From contig WPIO01000021.1 of assembly GCA_009760855.2 (NCBI GenBank), positions 1,022,501 to 1,084,500 of the forward strand: a stretch of DNA of 62,000 nucleotides. The letters are read 5' to 3'. Positions 23,801-33,359 of this stretch are shown one piece after another. Below the pieces are notes generated by a model, which saw nothing but the letters and a program-made list of their open reading frames with translations, searched no databases and was not told the origin of the DNA. The first letter of the stretch is position 1; each line of letters opens with the position of its first letter. The position numbers and the translations under genes were made by a program. Origin of the DNA: Cristatella mucedo. Taxonomy: Eukaryota; Bryozoa; Phylactolaemata; Cristatellidae.

Positions 23801-25797
23801 CGAGCTATTGGCAAAGTGTTGGATTCTGAAAAGCGGGTGGTACGATGCTTGGCCTGATAGGAGAGTAGATCTGAGAGATAGGCTGGCGCCAAAGAATGAA
23901 GTGACCTAAAAGTGAGCGACAAACCTTGAAGTCAATCCGTTGCTTGACTGGTAGCCAGTGCAGGTCGGCGAGAAGTGGTGTGATGTGGCAAGTGCGACGC
24001 TCACGACAGACAAGCCTAGCTGCGGAGTTTGGCACCAGCTGCAATCGCCTGATCGCACATGCCGGTAGACCAGTAAGCGTGAAAGGCAGGATGGGGCGAG
24101 CGAACGGGGAGGGCCGTTGGAACGCCTACGGAGGAATGGATGACCGTGTGCTTGTTTCGTTGCTATCACTAGCCGAATACACGGTGGTTGAAGCCCCCCT
24201 CGGTGTTTCCGCGTCGTCGTGTGTGTGCCGCCAGAGCATCAAGCTACTGTTTGGCCTAAGTTTGTAAACATGCTTAGCTAGCTCAGCCAGCACTATATAA
24301 GCCCAATAGAAACGAGGACTTGCTTGAAAGTAAGATGGGTGTTCTCACATGCAAACGTTTTACAAAATATGCACAGTCCATTTTGCTTTTGGCGCCCGCT
24401 TGGTCTTGGCGCTCGAGAACATCTGCCCCCCTGCCCACCCCTTGCTATGTCTCTGTTACACTGCTTAAAGTGAAATCTCAGTTTGGCTGCACAAATTTCC
24501 TTAATGAAGGACAGCGCTGAAAGCAAAGACACCAATATATGAGGCAGCCAAGCAAGCACATACTACCTTCATTACTTCAACCATTTCATGTTCTTCAATG
24601 CAGCCATTTTGGTCAAGGTCGTATAAACGGAATGCCATTCTAAGCTTATCTTCTGGATTCGAGGATCTGGTGATGTTGATTGCCTGAAATGTCAATCGTG
24701 CACCCATGGACTCAAACAATTATGTTGGAAGGATTTGACATCCATTGCATGAAAAGTTTAAAGTTTAGTAAGAGCATATATTACTTTGCCATGCAAATGT
24801 AAAGGCGCACACATTTACCCCAAACTGGATCATTGAAGCAGTTTACCTAGTTGATGACGGATTCACGAGCTATGGCACCTAGTTTGCTGAGATTCTCAGC
24901 ACTGATTCGCTAAAGGAGACAAACATTGCAGTGAAATCAGAAGTCCAAAATTACAAATGATAACACGACGCATGTGTACTCGCACAGGCAAGTACACACA
25001 CAATCCCTTGTGGTCATATGCTTTATCCCAGCTCAGAATGGAAGTTCATCCGGATTTGCAAATAATTGAAAGAAAAAAGGCTCTCAAACGTGTTCATATA
25101 ATATAAACTTACGTCTCCAACTATACCCAAGATGAACTGGCAATTTACTTATATTCATGACATCCGTCAAGGCTAAATCAAGATAAGTTTTACTAGTGTC
25201 GCCCTAAAACTAGCGTAAACCCTGGTTCATAAACTTAAAAAAAGCTGGGTAATGTTCTTGAACACTCGGTGCTATATGTCATTGCATAAATACCTGGAAG
25301 GTATAGGATATAATCTGGAATGCTGGCTGAGTTTTGAACAGATTTCAGTCACAAACTATCGAAAGCAATTCCTCGTCTTTCACTTCCGATTCACACTACC
25401 AGACAGCGCGATGTCCGCGATGCTGGATTCTAATATTGGCTTCAAAAATTGTCTTTATTCAGAATTTCTCACACTGAAATTAAAAGACTCAAGCTTAAGC
25501 AAGACAATGCTGCCAAGTCAAAGCATTACTGCACATGCTACTGCGATGTAATTCGTTCCCATTGAAACTCCTCTGCTGATTCGAGGTTTGAGCCGTGCTT
25601 TAGTCTCTATCTGAACAACAGAAGTACCTATAGCTCACCTCAATGAATTCTCCGAAATCAATGTGACCGCTTCCATCTTTGTCGTACGTCCGGAATATGT
25701 GTTCATACAAGTTCGTGTGGGTGGTATTACCATCTGCCAGCTCAGTGTAAAGCTTAAGAAACTTCTCTTTCGTAAGTTGACCGTCTGGGCATTCCCT
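17701..25797 (-). CDS. Neuronal-calcium-sensor-type EF-hand protein, 3' three exons (N-terminus missing)
   Basis: Minus-strand exons 25639-25797, 24564-24683 and 17701-17892 join in phase 0 to give about 156 residues ending at TGA. The first exon opens with RECPDGQLTKEKF, the Cys-Pro EF1 remnant typical of the recoverin/NCS-1/VILIP family. It is followed by EF2 loop DKDGSGHIDFGE, EF3 loop DLDQNGCIEEHE and an EF4-like loop DQKKQGYITVDE. EF2 and EF3 keep all calcium ligands. EF4 has Lys and Gln at ligand positions 3 and 5, so it probably does not bind calcium. Family members are myristoylated calcium switches in neurons, but the N-terminal exon with the MG start was not found. Donor placement at 24564 or 24567 changes one residue. 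The family is secure; the subtype is not. Confidence 0.85.
18150..18290 (+). mobile_element. Old diverged SINE family 1 copy
   Basis: The strip 'ggttcaagccccatagcagg', the 'gttttattg' core and the 3' end 'gaggctgctgaatcag' keep the order of the SINE family 1 body with many changes. Confidence 0.5.
18300..20490. other. AT-rich intron, no feature recognised
   Basis: This is intronic sequence between the last two recognised exons of the calcium sensor gene. It is strongly AT-rich with short frames only. No repeat family from elsewhere in the window was recognised. Confidence 0.5.
20494..20998 (-). CDS. Two exons of an unrecognised minus-strand gene nested in the calcium-sensor intron
   Basis: Exon 20918-20998 (acceptor ttcattgctcag, donor gtgagt) encodes HRRQSSVISKTKHRYERLLE then RPKVCR, and starts and ends in phase 1. 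Exon 20494-20591 (acceptor gatcggtag) continues in phase with DARHQTQNDRTFGNPQAKS and ends SAIPKRDI, stop TAA. The matching phase, basic-rich composition and clean stop support a real 3' end of a gene, but I do not recognise the family. The short 'TFGNP..KS' phrase is loosely like small axonemal (microtubule inner) proteins; that is only a guess. An upstream exon probably ends at the gtaagt near 21018 but its frame is unclear. Being on the same strand, the exons might also be alternative exons of the surrounding gene. Confidence 0.45.
21835..22305 (+). mobile_element. 3' end of LINE family A with TTA tail
   Basis: It encodes the LINE C-terminal block RTNLKSFGDRAFCSYAPKAW, then TTFKKNLKNTYLG, followed by the 3' UTR with repeated 'ctgacactgtgcatgctgcc' phrases. 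It ends 'gtaaagcgcctcgagagag...gggcgctttatcaa' with a (TTA)n tail. It is 5'-truncated, as usual for LINE copies. Confidence 0.82.
22310..23320 (-). pseudogene. Decayed hAT-related transposase, DUF4371/ZMYM1-like
   Basis: Reading leftward with frame shifts, the remnants are in order: KLSLAGVHGASQNSVVITFF, GTVE, RWEELEKVLAIPVKRDCGTK with WSARVEAV, a helical stretch with FPFWYRILRKIDSLQKRLQD, and near the end CYAKFGFLLEAKQLLKSLD. This order (FFGTV, then K..C.TRWSAR.EA, then FW..IL..I...QK.LQ, then .FGFL) is that of DUF4371/ZMYM1-like proteins of the hAT superfamily. Stops and frameshifts make it a fossil. Part of the domain N-terminal to FFGTV was not seen. Confidence 0.6.
23415..24060 (-). mobile_element. 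3' half of LINE family A, reverse
   Basis: The reverse strand runs ...LQLVPNSAARLVC..., then HWLPVKQRIDFKV, LAPAYLSDLLSYQ, PFGDRAFSSYAPKAWNSL and TTFKKNLKNTYLG, ending in the same 3' UTR and (TTA)-type tail as the 21.8-kb copy. It is almost frame-intact over 115 codons. Confidence 0.85.
24564..24683 (-). CDS. Calcium sensor exon: EF3
   Basis: The acceptor is ttgacatttcag. It encodes AINITRSSNPEDKLRMAFRL then YDLDQNGCIEEHEMVEVMK(V), matching the family's 'LRWAF.LYDLD.NGYI...EM' block. There are two possible donors three bases apart (gtagta or gtatgt); the second is stronger. Confidence 0.87.
24847..24909 (-). other. Possible alternative terminal exon between EF2 and EF3
   Basis: Bounded by ctcctttag and followed by gtaaac, this 63-nt phase-0 stretch reads RISAENLSKLGAIARESVIN and then a TAG at its very end. 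It would follow EF2 in frame and truncate the protein before EF3. It may equally be a chance open frame. Confidence 0.25.
25639..25797 (-). CDS. Calcium sensor exon: EF1 remnant and EF2
   Basis: The acceptor is catttttcag and the donor gtgagc; 53 codons in phase 0 at both ends. It starts RECPDGQLTKEKFLKLY and carries EHIFRTYDKDGSGHIDFGEF, a complete EF-hand with D, D, S, D and E at the key loop positions. Confidence 0.88.
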
Positions 25798-26365
25798 CTG
25801 AAAAATGTATGGAAATAAGAATGTACAAACACCGCGGCCACCATAGGCGGGTACTTCGATCTTGGGGTTCTTACAGCGATGCTGATAGTTATAAGGTCTA
25901 GTTAACGCCCGGCCATTCCATTGGCCATTTGCAGAAGCAAAAATGCGTAATTCACCAAATATTAGTACAACAGAAGATCCCTAGCATTCAAACAGCGTCT
26001 CCAGAGTTTGCATTCTAGGTAATAGTCACTTTTTTTATGGATAAACTTGCTTCAGACGACCGCTCGATGCTTATTTGCCCTAATAATTATACACTGCTAA
26101 GTATAGCAGTAGGTCGTTGTATAGCCTCATAACAAAACTAAATTTTGATCTAGGCGCCTTACAACGCTTTACGATTTTACAACTGCTTAAGAAGCAATAA
26201 CCAAGGGTCAGTTTCATGAACGGTATCACGCTTGGAAGAGCATACACGAGCACACGCGTACTAAGTTTAGATAAGCGAACAAAAGCAAATAAGAACACAC
26301 GCAGGGTCATGAAATAGAATTATCTCTGACCCGTAACATACACTAAATCATGTGCAGGTAAGTTG

Positions 26366-26545
26366 GTGAGCCGGGATGGCATACTAGATAAGGTGGTTGC
26401 TCTTCTCGATCTCAGTCCCAAGGTCGTGGGTACGAATCCTGCAGTGAGCGATCCTTTATTGCCGCTGCAAGTGGTGATGATATCCTTTGAGGGTCATCCG
26501 CCGAAACACAAAAAGAGGCTGTTAAATCAGCTATCATTTTTTTAA
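26366..26545 (+). mobile_element. SINE family 1, copy 3
   Basis: It starts 'ggtgagccgggatggcatac', has the B box 'gggtacgaatcctgc', the body 'gcgatcctttattgccgctg' and the end 'aaaaagaggctgttaaatca'. Confidence 0.87.
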
Positions 26546-26644
26546 GCAGGCAAAGCACACTGTAATACAAAATAATGGCTTAATAAGTCGAATAGAAAGC
26601 TGGCCGGAAACGATTCGTTTTTAGACGGAGCTTTAAAGATTCAA

Positions 26645-28050
26645 TATCATTGCAGGTAATAGTAGTAGCTGGAAGCAACTCCCAAAATCTCTTTATATCC
26701 GAGCCGAAGGTTCAATCACCAAAAGATTTCTTTCAATGTAATGCAAGGGACGGCAAGTTGACTAGATGCTGCGGAGCGGGTGGTGCGAGAGCACACGGGA
26801 GGAGCAAGAAAGTAGAGCAGATAGGCTGGTGCACGCGAGTGAGCTACCCACGCAGAGGATCTTGAAGTCGATTCACTTCTTGGTAAGGAGTCAATGACGC
26901 TCAGGCAGAAATTATGAAGTGGTGCGGAGGCTACGCCGTTGACAGCACACGGGATGACTTGCCGAATTTTGCACCAGTTGCAGGCGATGAAAGGTATTGG
27001 CAGAAAGTGCTGAATAAAGGGAATTGCAATAATCTCGACTCGATGTCACAAATTCATGAACTAGATTCGATCATGCTTCCTTTGCAACAAATGTAAAGTG
27101 CCTAGAAAGAGATAGTATTTTCTGAGGGTGCTATACCAAATGTATTATTAACATATTACTATAGTTTGGCTGTCTGTTCCTATCACAAGCAGGTCCTGAT
27201 TTTTGCTATGTTTTTTTTTACAGAACGTAGGCCTACTTGACGGTGGAGGAATTATGCTCATCAGACGAAAAGCTGTATTCAGATGGCGCACCTAGATTAC
27301 GGCCAGATCTCTCGGGAGTGATGCTAGCTGAATCAGTTTTGAGGATGGGGTCGTATAACTTTTCGTTGACATTGAGTTTTTCCATAGCTATTAGGTTGGT
27401 CTTATCATCGTTCGGTTTCAGGAAGCTAGTAGCCATCGAAGTGCACACGTCTTCGATGCAGGCTCCAAAGGAATTAAGTGAGGCGGATGAGTTTCGAGGC
27501 TTATAAAAACTGAGAGATATGTTGAGCTGAGTGTCTTTGGGGTAAATATGAAAGCCATGATTTGACTTGGTGATGGCATCAGCCTAAGTACGAGTATTAA
27601 TAGTGAGCAGAAGGGGACCAAAGACCAAAACCGGAGGTGCCCCATGCTTTTAGTGCTCCCCAGATGAACGACAGTCATTTACATTCACACACTGACATCT
27701 CTCACTGAGGTGGGACCTCACCCAGTTTAGCTCTGTGCAGCTGACAACTAGACAGGTTGGGAGTCGATCCAGACAGATCTGGTGGTCAATAGTGTCAAAT
27801 GTAGCTGGTAGATGTAAAAGAACCACTAGAGATCATACCCTGACCAGCATCGTTTAGAAGGTCGTTGTAAACCCGAAGCAGACCCATTTTAATGGAATGG
27901 TTAGCTTTAAGTCCCGATAGAAACTTGCGAGCAAGATCCGACGAATTGATTCAATCGTTCAGTTGCTTGGCCACCACTCCAAGTGTTTTGAATAAGAATG
28001 ACAAAGGGTAGACTAAACGAAAGCTAGGCAAAACTCATTTGAACTAGCAT
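26645..28050 (-). pseudogene. Old LINE fragments, reverse
   Basis: 26645-27060 matches the 23.8-24.06 kb region (reverse-strand LINE C-terminal part; 'ttgcaccagttgcaggcg'). 27220-28050 carries reverse-transcriptase remnants on minus, such as FLKPNDDKTNLIAMEKLN. The frames are broken. A plus-strand LINE 3' tail at 27062-27150 interrupts them. Confidence 0.65.
27062..27150 (+). mobile_element. LINE family A 3' tail fragment
   Basis: The fragment holds 'caacaaatgtaaagtgccta', 'gaaagagat' and 'gggtgctataccaaatgtattatta', the terminal motif shared by all family A copies. Confidence 0.75.
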
Positions 28051-28164
28051 GGACTTTTTAATGAGTGGCATGTCAATCACTGTGTTTCAGAAGAGTGAGA
28101 AAAACGGAGGGCAAAAAAACATCGAAAGCCCTCAACTGCAGCGATGAGAGGGCTCTAGCCATAT

Positions 28165-28395
28165 ATGATGCACCATTTAATGTCCTTTATGTGCCCGTGG
28201 GTGCTGACACTGTGCGTGCTGCCACTAACCATATTTGCATGCTGACCCTGTGCATGTCACCCCTAACCATGTTATGCGTATGTCATTGAGCATGCTACCA
28301 CTAACCATTCGATCGTTCTTCCTTTGCAGCAAATGTAAAGTGCCTGCAAGGAGATTGAGTTCTCTGGGGGCGTTGTATCAAGTGTATCATTATTA
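28165..28395 (+). mobile_element. LINE family A 3' UTR fragment
   Basis: It carries the 'gctgacactgtgcgtgctgc' repeats and then 'gcaaatgtaaagtgcctgca' and a short tcattatta tail. Confidence 0.8.
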
Positions 28396-28704
28396 GGATA
28401 GTACTATCAAGAGGCTTCACTGGTGACCAGGGACATATATTCAGTATTTTTTATTTGAGGCAGCAGCAGTTTTAGGCATCTCATAAGGAGAACTGTTGGA
28501 ACCGGGTCTTGAGGACTAGCAGCCGTCTAAGCCTTGCGAAAAAATGCACGAATGGATGTTCGAAGCAGAGACAGGCGCGAAGCAGCAGAAGAAGAGCGGG
28601 GCGTTGCAGGCCGGCACGGATTGCAGTGAGGGTGCCATAGATTCCCTAGTCCGTTATATCTTGACCACGAGGAAAATGCAGAAACACAGTGCTAAGCCCT
28701 ATGT

Positions 28705-28855
28705 CAATTGCTCTTCGAGTATTTATGCTTGCTGAAACTGTGCATGTTGCCACTGACCATATTGACATTCTTCTCTTAAAACATATGTCAAGTGCCTAGA
28801 AAGAGATTAAATTATGTTAGGGCGCTAAACGAATGTATTATTGTCATTATAATTC
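28705..28855 (+). mobile_element. LINE family A 3' UTR fragment
   Basis: A diverged copy of the terminal 150 bp ('gtgcatgttgccactgacca', 'aagtgcctagaaagagatt', 'gtattattgtcattat'). Confidence 0.7.
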
Positions 28856-29054
28856 TTAAGTCACCATTGGGATCGTTGTGCAGTATGCTTATTTGGTAGC
28901 GGTTAAGAAGGTGATTTATAGTGGAGATTTATTAAACTTAGCGTCAGTTAAAATAAATTAAAACGAGCTACAACAATCCTAAAATGCCAAGAGGTAAGTA
29001 GGGAGTCTCGACTTTTTTATGGCTTTCTTAATTATATGTTTATCATGCTTTCCG

Positions 29055-29340
29055 TTAGTCAGGCGTAAACCTGAGGGTGCGTCCGTAGAATCGGGCCTGC
29101 CGTGCTGTCGGAGAGGCAAACTTATCGGGGACTATCAAGACATGGAAAGTCACCTTGAATGAGAAGAAAAGGGCGATTCCTAACGGCAAGAGGGGAGTAA
29201 AAGTCAGAACAGTCACAGACGAAGCTAGGATATCTGGATATCTGCCCGTTGGGCGATAAATTACCGCTTTCATTCGCAAGTTGCTACTCAGTGGACAGAG
29301 AAGAGAAGGTTCAAAAGATTGTTTAGCTAAAACCACGAAA
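29055..29340 (-). pseudogene. LINE endonuclease-domain fragment, reverse
   Basis: The minus strand reads KAVIYRPTGRYPDILASSV, comparable to AVIYRPPGTTFSSLG of the LINE at 8.4 kb, an APE-type endonuclease landmark. It probably belongs to the same old insertion as the pieces at 26.6-28 kb. Confidence 0.6.
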
Positions 29341-29344
29341 GCGG

Positions 29345-30116
29345 TTTTAGCGCCTTGAAATCGAAAGAGGTGCGGGTGGACAAAGGCTACATTGTCGCCA
29401 AGTTTCAGTGATCTAAGAGTAGGAAGAAAGGAAGAACCTTCTGGCTTAGCATCGGTGATAGCTTATCAGTTCGTCCACTTAAAGAAATTCTACTTATCGT
29501 TCTAGGAAAGCGCCCGGTAAGAACACAGTCTTTAAATTATCGTCATAGCATGCTCAGCGAAGCAGGCGCACGATAAACGAAGTAATTCATTAGGAGCCCG
29601 CCGTCGACTGAGACAGACAGCGGTACCCGTGCACGCTCCGTGACCTCTGCTGATTTGACGGCAAATCAGCTGCCCAGCGACAACGTACACACTTCCACGT
29701 ATCGAGCGCGGGTGGAGTTGCAACACCGTACAAACACACGCGCGCGCATACACACAAACTAAGATGTAAGATTGCCACATAGATTAAAAATGTGTGAAAA
29801 AAGGAAAACTGGAACTGGGGATTTGTGAGAGTAACACGGGGTAGACGTGCGGTACTCTCGGGTCGCTTTTTTCGGCACCCACGAACTCATACACACACTC
29901 TTCACTCTTTCTTTTTCTCGTTAATGCTTGAATCCAATCCAGGCATCACCAGTCCATTGCTGTGAGATATTGTTCTGATGCTTACGATTACACAAAAGCT
30001 GAGAAAGTACAAACGACATGACTACCTAGGATGCTTACGTATTAAGAAGCAGCGTAAGTGATTCTAGGATTCTGTAAGCTTGAGCTACGATGGAACCAAT
30101 GTCAATCTTGCATTTC

Positions 30117-30151
<35 letters not shown>

Positions 30152-31240
30152 GCTCTTTGTGTCTGTCTGTCTCTCTCTGCATCTGTATATCTGTATCTGT
30201 ATCTATGTTTGTCCGCTCTTTGTGTCTGTCTGTCTCTCTCTGCATCTGTATATCTGTATCTGTATCTATGTTTGTCCGTCATTCTGTCTGTCTCTCCCGC
30301 TCCCTTCTCTCTATCCTGCTCTTTCTCCCTCCCGCTCTCCCTGTCTCTATCTCTCTGTCTTCCGCTCTCCCCGTCTCTCTCTGTGTCTCTCCGTGTCTCT
30401 CTCCGTCTCTCTGTCTCTCACTTTCTCTGTCTCTCACTTTCTCTGTCTCTCACTCTGTCTGTCTCTTTCTCGTTTCCTGTCGCCTCTTGGGAGCAGTACA
30501 GCGGCGCCCATCTATCGATCGTGCATGAAAAGTGCTGCACTCATCCCTTTGCGAGTGTCATTTGCTGAGCCCCTTAACAATATCGTAAGCTAAACCAGCA
30601 ATAGACCTCACTCTTCTGACATGCCACGACACCTTACGCTCGCACGAAAGCTCTTACAACGCCATCACTGGACATCACCAACGGCTTTTCCGGAATCGTT
30701 TCGCAGAGCGAGAAGCTGGAGCTACTCGCATTGGCTAGCCAACGACCTATGCAGTAGTGTATGTAGGTAACTTAACGTGGAAGGGTTCGCGGATGGTAAG
30801 CGACCGAGAACTGACAACGGTACCGAGCAGAGATGTAGAGCCCTCCTACCCACCCCCAGAAGCAGTGAATGAGCTGGTGAAATGGCCTCTCTTATAGCCC
30901 AGACCGCCGTCGCATAAACGTCCAGAGTGCTATTGTGACAATTGAAGTTTCTTTAAGCCAAAACTTTCTGATTTGGCAATTGGTTGAACTCTGTCGATGC
31001 GGCCCGCCGAAGCTGAACTCACATTCCGGACGAGACCAGGGTATTCATTAGTCACAGCGACGTGCACTAGACATATTTCGAAATAGCCCAAGGAAGCGGT
31101 GAGAGTTGTTATTGGTACAGGTCCTGCCTTTACTTGCCTTTATTTGTCTGTAGTAAATCAAAAGCAGAAGCTGCCTGTGTACCAAAAAGTAAATGGTCGT
31201 AAATCAGAAGCAGAAGCTACTAGTGCCACACTGGTTTGGC
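29345..31240. other. No gene recognised; contains CT-rich satellite
   Basis: Apart from the microsatellite at 30.1-30.5 kb, this holds unremarkable single-copy-like sequence with short frames and no family motif. Confidence 0.45.
30116..30475. repeat. Compound CT/CTGT microsatellite with 63-bp duplication
   Basis: A long pyrimidine tract of CT, CTAT, CTGT and TCTC units. Inside it a 63-bp block starting 'cgctctttgtgtctgtctgt' at 30151 is repeated directly at 30214. Poly-Ser/Leu frames crossing it are artefacts. Confidence 0.95.
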
Positions 31241-31245
31241 CCTGT

Positions 31246-31368
31246 GGTGAAGGTGCTCACCCGGACCCGGATGTGTGGCCGCTCGAGCCCCGCATGGCAC
31301 GTGTGAAGCGCCTGAATCGAGATTAAGCTCTCTTAGGGCGCTATAAAAATGAACTATATAAATTATTA
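31246..31368 (+). mobile_element. SINE family 2, 3' part
   Basis: 'gctcgagccccgcatggcac', 'gtgaagcgcctgaatcgag' and 'tctcttagggcgctataaaa' match the family 2 tail. Confidence 0.75.
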
Positions 31369-32239
31369 GTGAACCAGATAGTAAAGGGCAGTAAATCAGA
31401 AGCAGAAGCTGCCTTGCGACCGCGAGCTAACGTTTCAACTCCCATTGTCACTGGGCTGGCCGGCAACCTCCGCCAGCTACTGCTTTGCTGTAAGCGAGGT
31501 AGATATAATTTAATGCTTTACGGTCTGCAACTCCACAGAGCCACAAGGACCAAGTCGGCGCTGCGAAGGAGGGTTTTCTACAGCGCACTCAAAGCCTGGG
31601 AGGCCTTCACTACCCATGTGTACGCTTGCAGATCTTCATGCGCACGTTGCCGCCACGAATGCACCGACTTCCGTGCACCTATTGCTGTCTAGACGCTCGG
31701 ACGCGGCGGAGTTGAGAGACGAATTAACTCGGTTCTCATTGGTTGAGGCCTGTCGAGCCTGTCGAGCCTCTCATAGACGCCGTCAAGATTCAAGAGCACT
31801 TTCTCCATGCGCTTTGAAAAGAATGGCAAGCAGCTGGGCCCAGCGAAATCATCGAGGTCTCACATAGAAGAATCAGACGATGAGACGGCGCAGCGGGCGA
31901 AAGAGGTAATTGCGCGGGAGGTTTAAATTCACCTGCAGGTGCGTAGAGGAATGCCCTTTTCTACTTCCCTGGCAACAGCAAGTTTCCATGCTCTCCCCGG
32001 GGGTTGAGCAAGGAGGAAGCAAGACTTAAGGAAAACTGGCCGTTTAAACTTCCAAAGGGAAGGAGGACCGCAGCAGGACGCAAGCAGGACCGCAGCAGGC
32101 GGCATGAAGGACACGAGCAGGTCGCAGGTTTGATACAAACAGGACACAAGCAAGATTGAACGTATACATGTGGCTTTAGTGTTCACCATTAGACATAAGT
32201 AGTACTAGTACACACGTGGCCACCCAGTCGCGGCGCTGT

Positions 32240-32335
32240 GCTCGGTGGCTAATAATAGTAGTGCTCATGTAAAGTGCACTACTAGAAAGAGATAAAGTCC
32301 TCTGCGGGCCTTATGCAAATGTATTATCATTATTA
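32240..32335 (+). mobile_element. LINE family A 3' tail fragment
   Basis: 'aaagtgcactactagaaaga' and 'atgcaaatgtattatcatta' match the terminal motif. Confidence 0.65.
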
Positions 32336-32534
32336 CAAATAGTAAGACGCTTGCATAACACCCTTACAGAACTAGACGTATTTATAGCCCATTTGAATAT
32401 GCAAGAAAGGAAGGATACAAATTGTTTAGGGATAAAATGCGAAATTCAATTTCAGAATGCATACACACACGTAAAGGACCAGTTCACTCGTAAGGAGCAG
32501 AAGCTGGACGGGGAAAGTGGATTTCTAACTTTTC

Positions 32535-33075
32535 TTTTTAAATTTCACGAAGTCAGGGACGTTGTGATGTCAGCCAATAGTGAGTCCAGGCATTTGGTGC
32601 ATATGAGTTGAAGCCATGAAGCCTCAAAAGGATTTGAAGACGGTAAGAAGCACAAGCTAAGCGACCAGAGTAAGAGGACGTAGGGTGCTACGATGCGGAG
32701 CCCAACTATTTCATGTCGGCAAGCTGGAGCAGAATGAGTATACCTTCAAGTGAGTCAAGGAACCTAGAGACATAGATATCAAAAGATCTAGCAGAACTAG
32801 CGGAGAACCTATACGTAAGTCAACGCTCTCGAGAGAGTCGGCACACACTTGCTGCAGCGCTAAGTCTGTTCGGCGATTAATTCTAAAACCTAACTGAAAC
32901 TAGATTTGACGGTTTGAAAGTTCAGCCGGTCTGCATATTCTCGCTCCAGTATCTTTTATAGGAACGGCAGTCTGGAAAATGGGTGGAAGCTTCATAAGTT
33001 CCGGGAACTGGCCTGATAAGAGCGTCTTGAAAGGACACACTGACAAAACCTGAGGCTAAGGAAAGAAGATTGCCT
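32535..33075 (-). pseudogene. Degenerate LINE fragment, reverse
   Basis: 'gtgatgtcagccaatagtga', 'gagtccaggcatttggtgca' and following words parallel the reverse LINE copies at 23.7 and 51.9 kb (ORF C-terminal region). From 32.86 kb the sequence resembles reverse-transcriptase parts. No intact frame remains. Confidence 0.5.
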
Positions 33076-33237
33076 GACACGTTACTAGGTCACTGCCTCA
33101 TGCCATGGCTCACCAAACCGCTCCTGCCTGCACTAACATCTGGTCCTGATGCTCACGCCAGCTCCCGCTGGTGATGCTTAAATCCAGTCTTTGACCAGCA
33201 GGGGTAATAGCAATGCTTTTGCTAATTACTCTGTTAA

Positions 33238-33357
33238 AGGTTAGCTGATTTAACAGCCTCATTTTTACAGTGGGAGAAGAGCCCTACCGGCTATCTCTAC
33301 CGATCGCGACTCGAATCAATGACGAGTTGTGAAGAGTGAGCACCTTAACCCTGGGCT
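33238..33357 (-). mobile_element. SINE family 1, reverse
   Basis: It begins 'ggttagctgatttaacagcc' (the reverse of the 3' end) and continues into 'gactcgaatcaatgacg' where the B box should lie. It is diverged. Confidence 0.75.
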
Positions 33358-33359
33358 AA

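Noticed and set aside
30058-30593. Three long Ser/Leu-rich frames of 150-170 codons
   Set aside because: All are translations of the CT/CTGT array.
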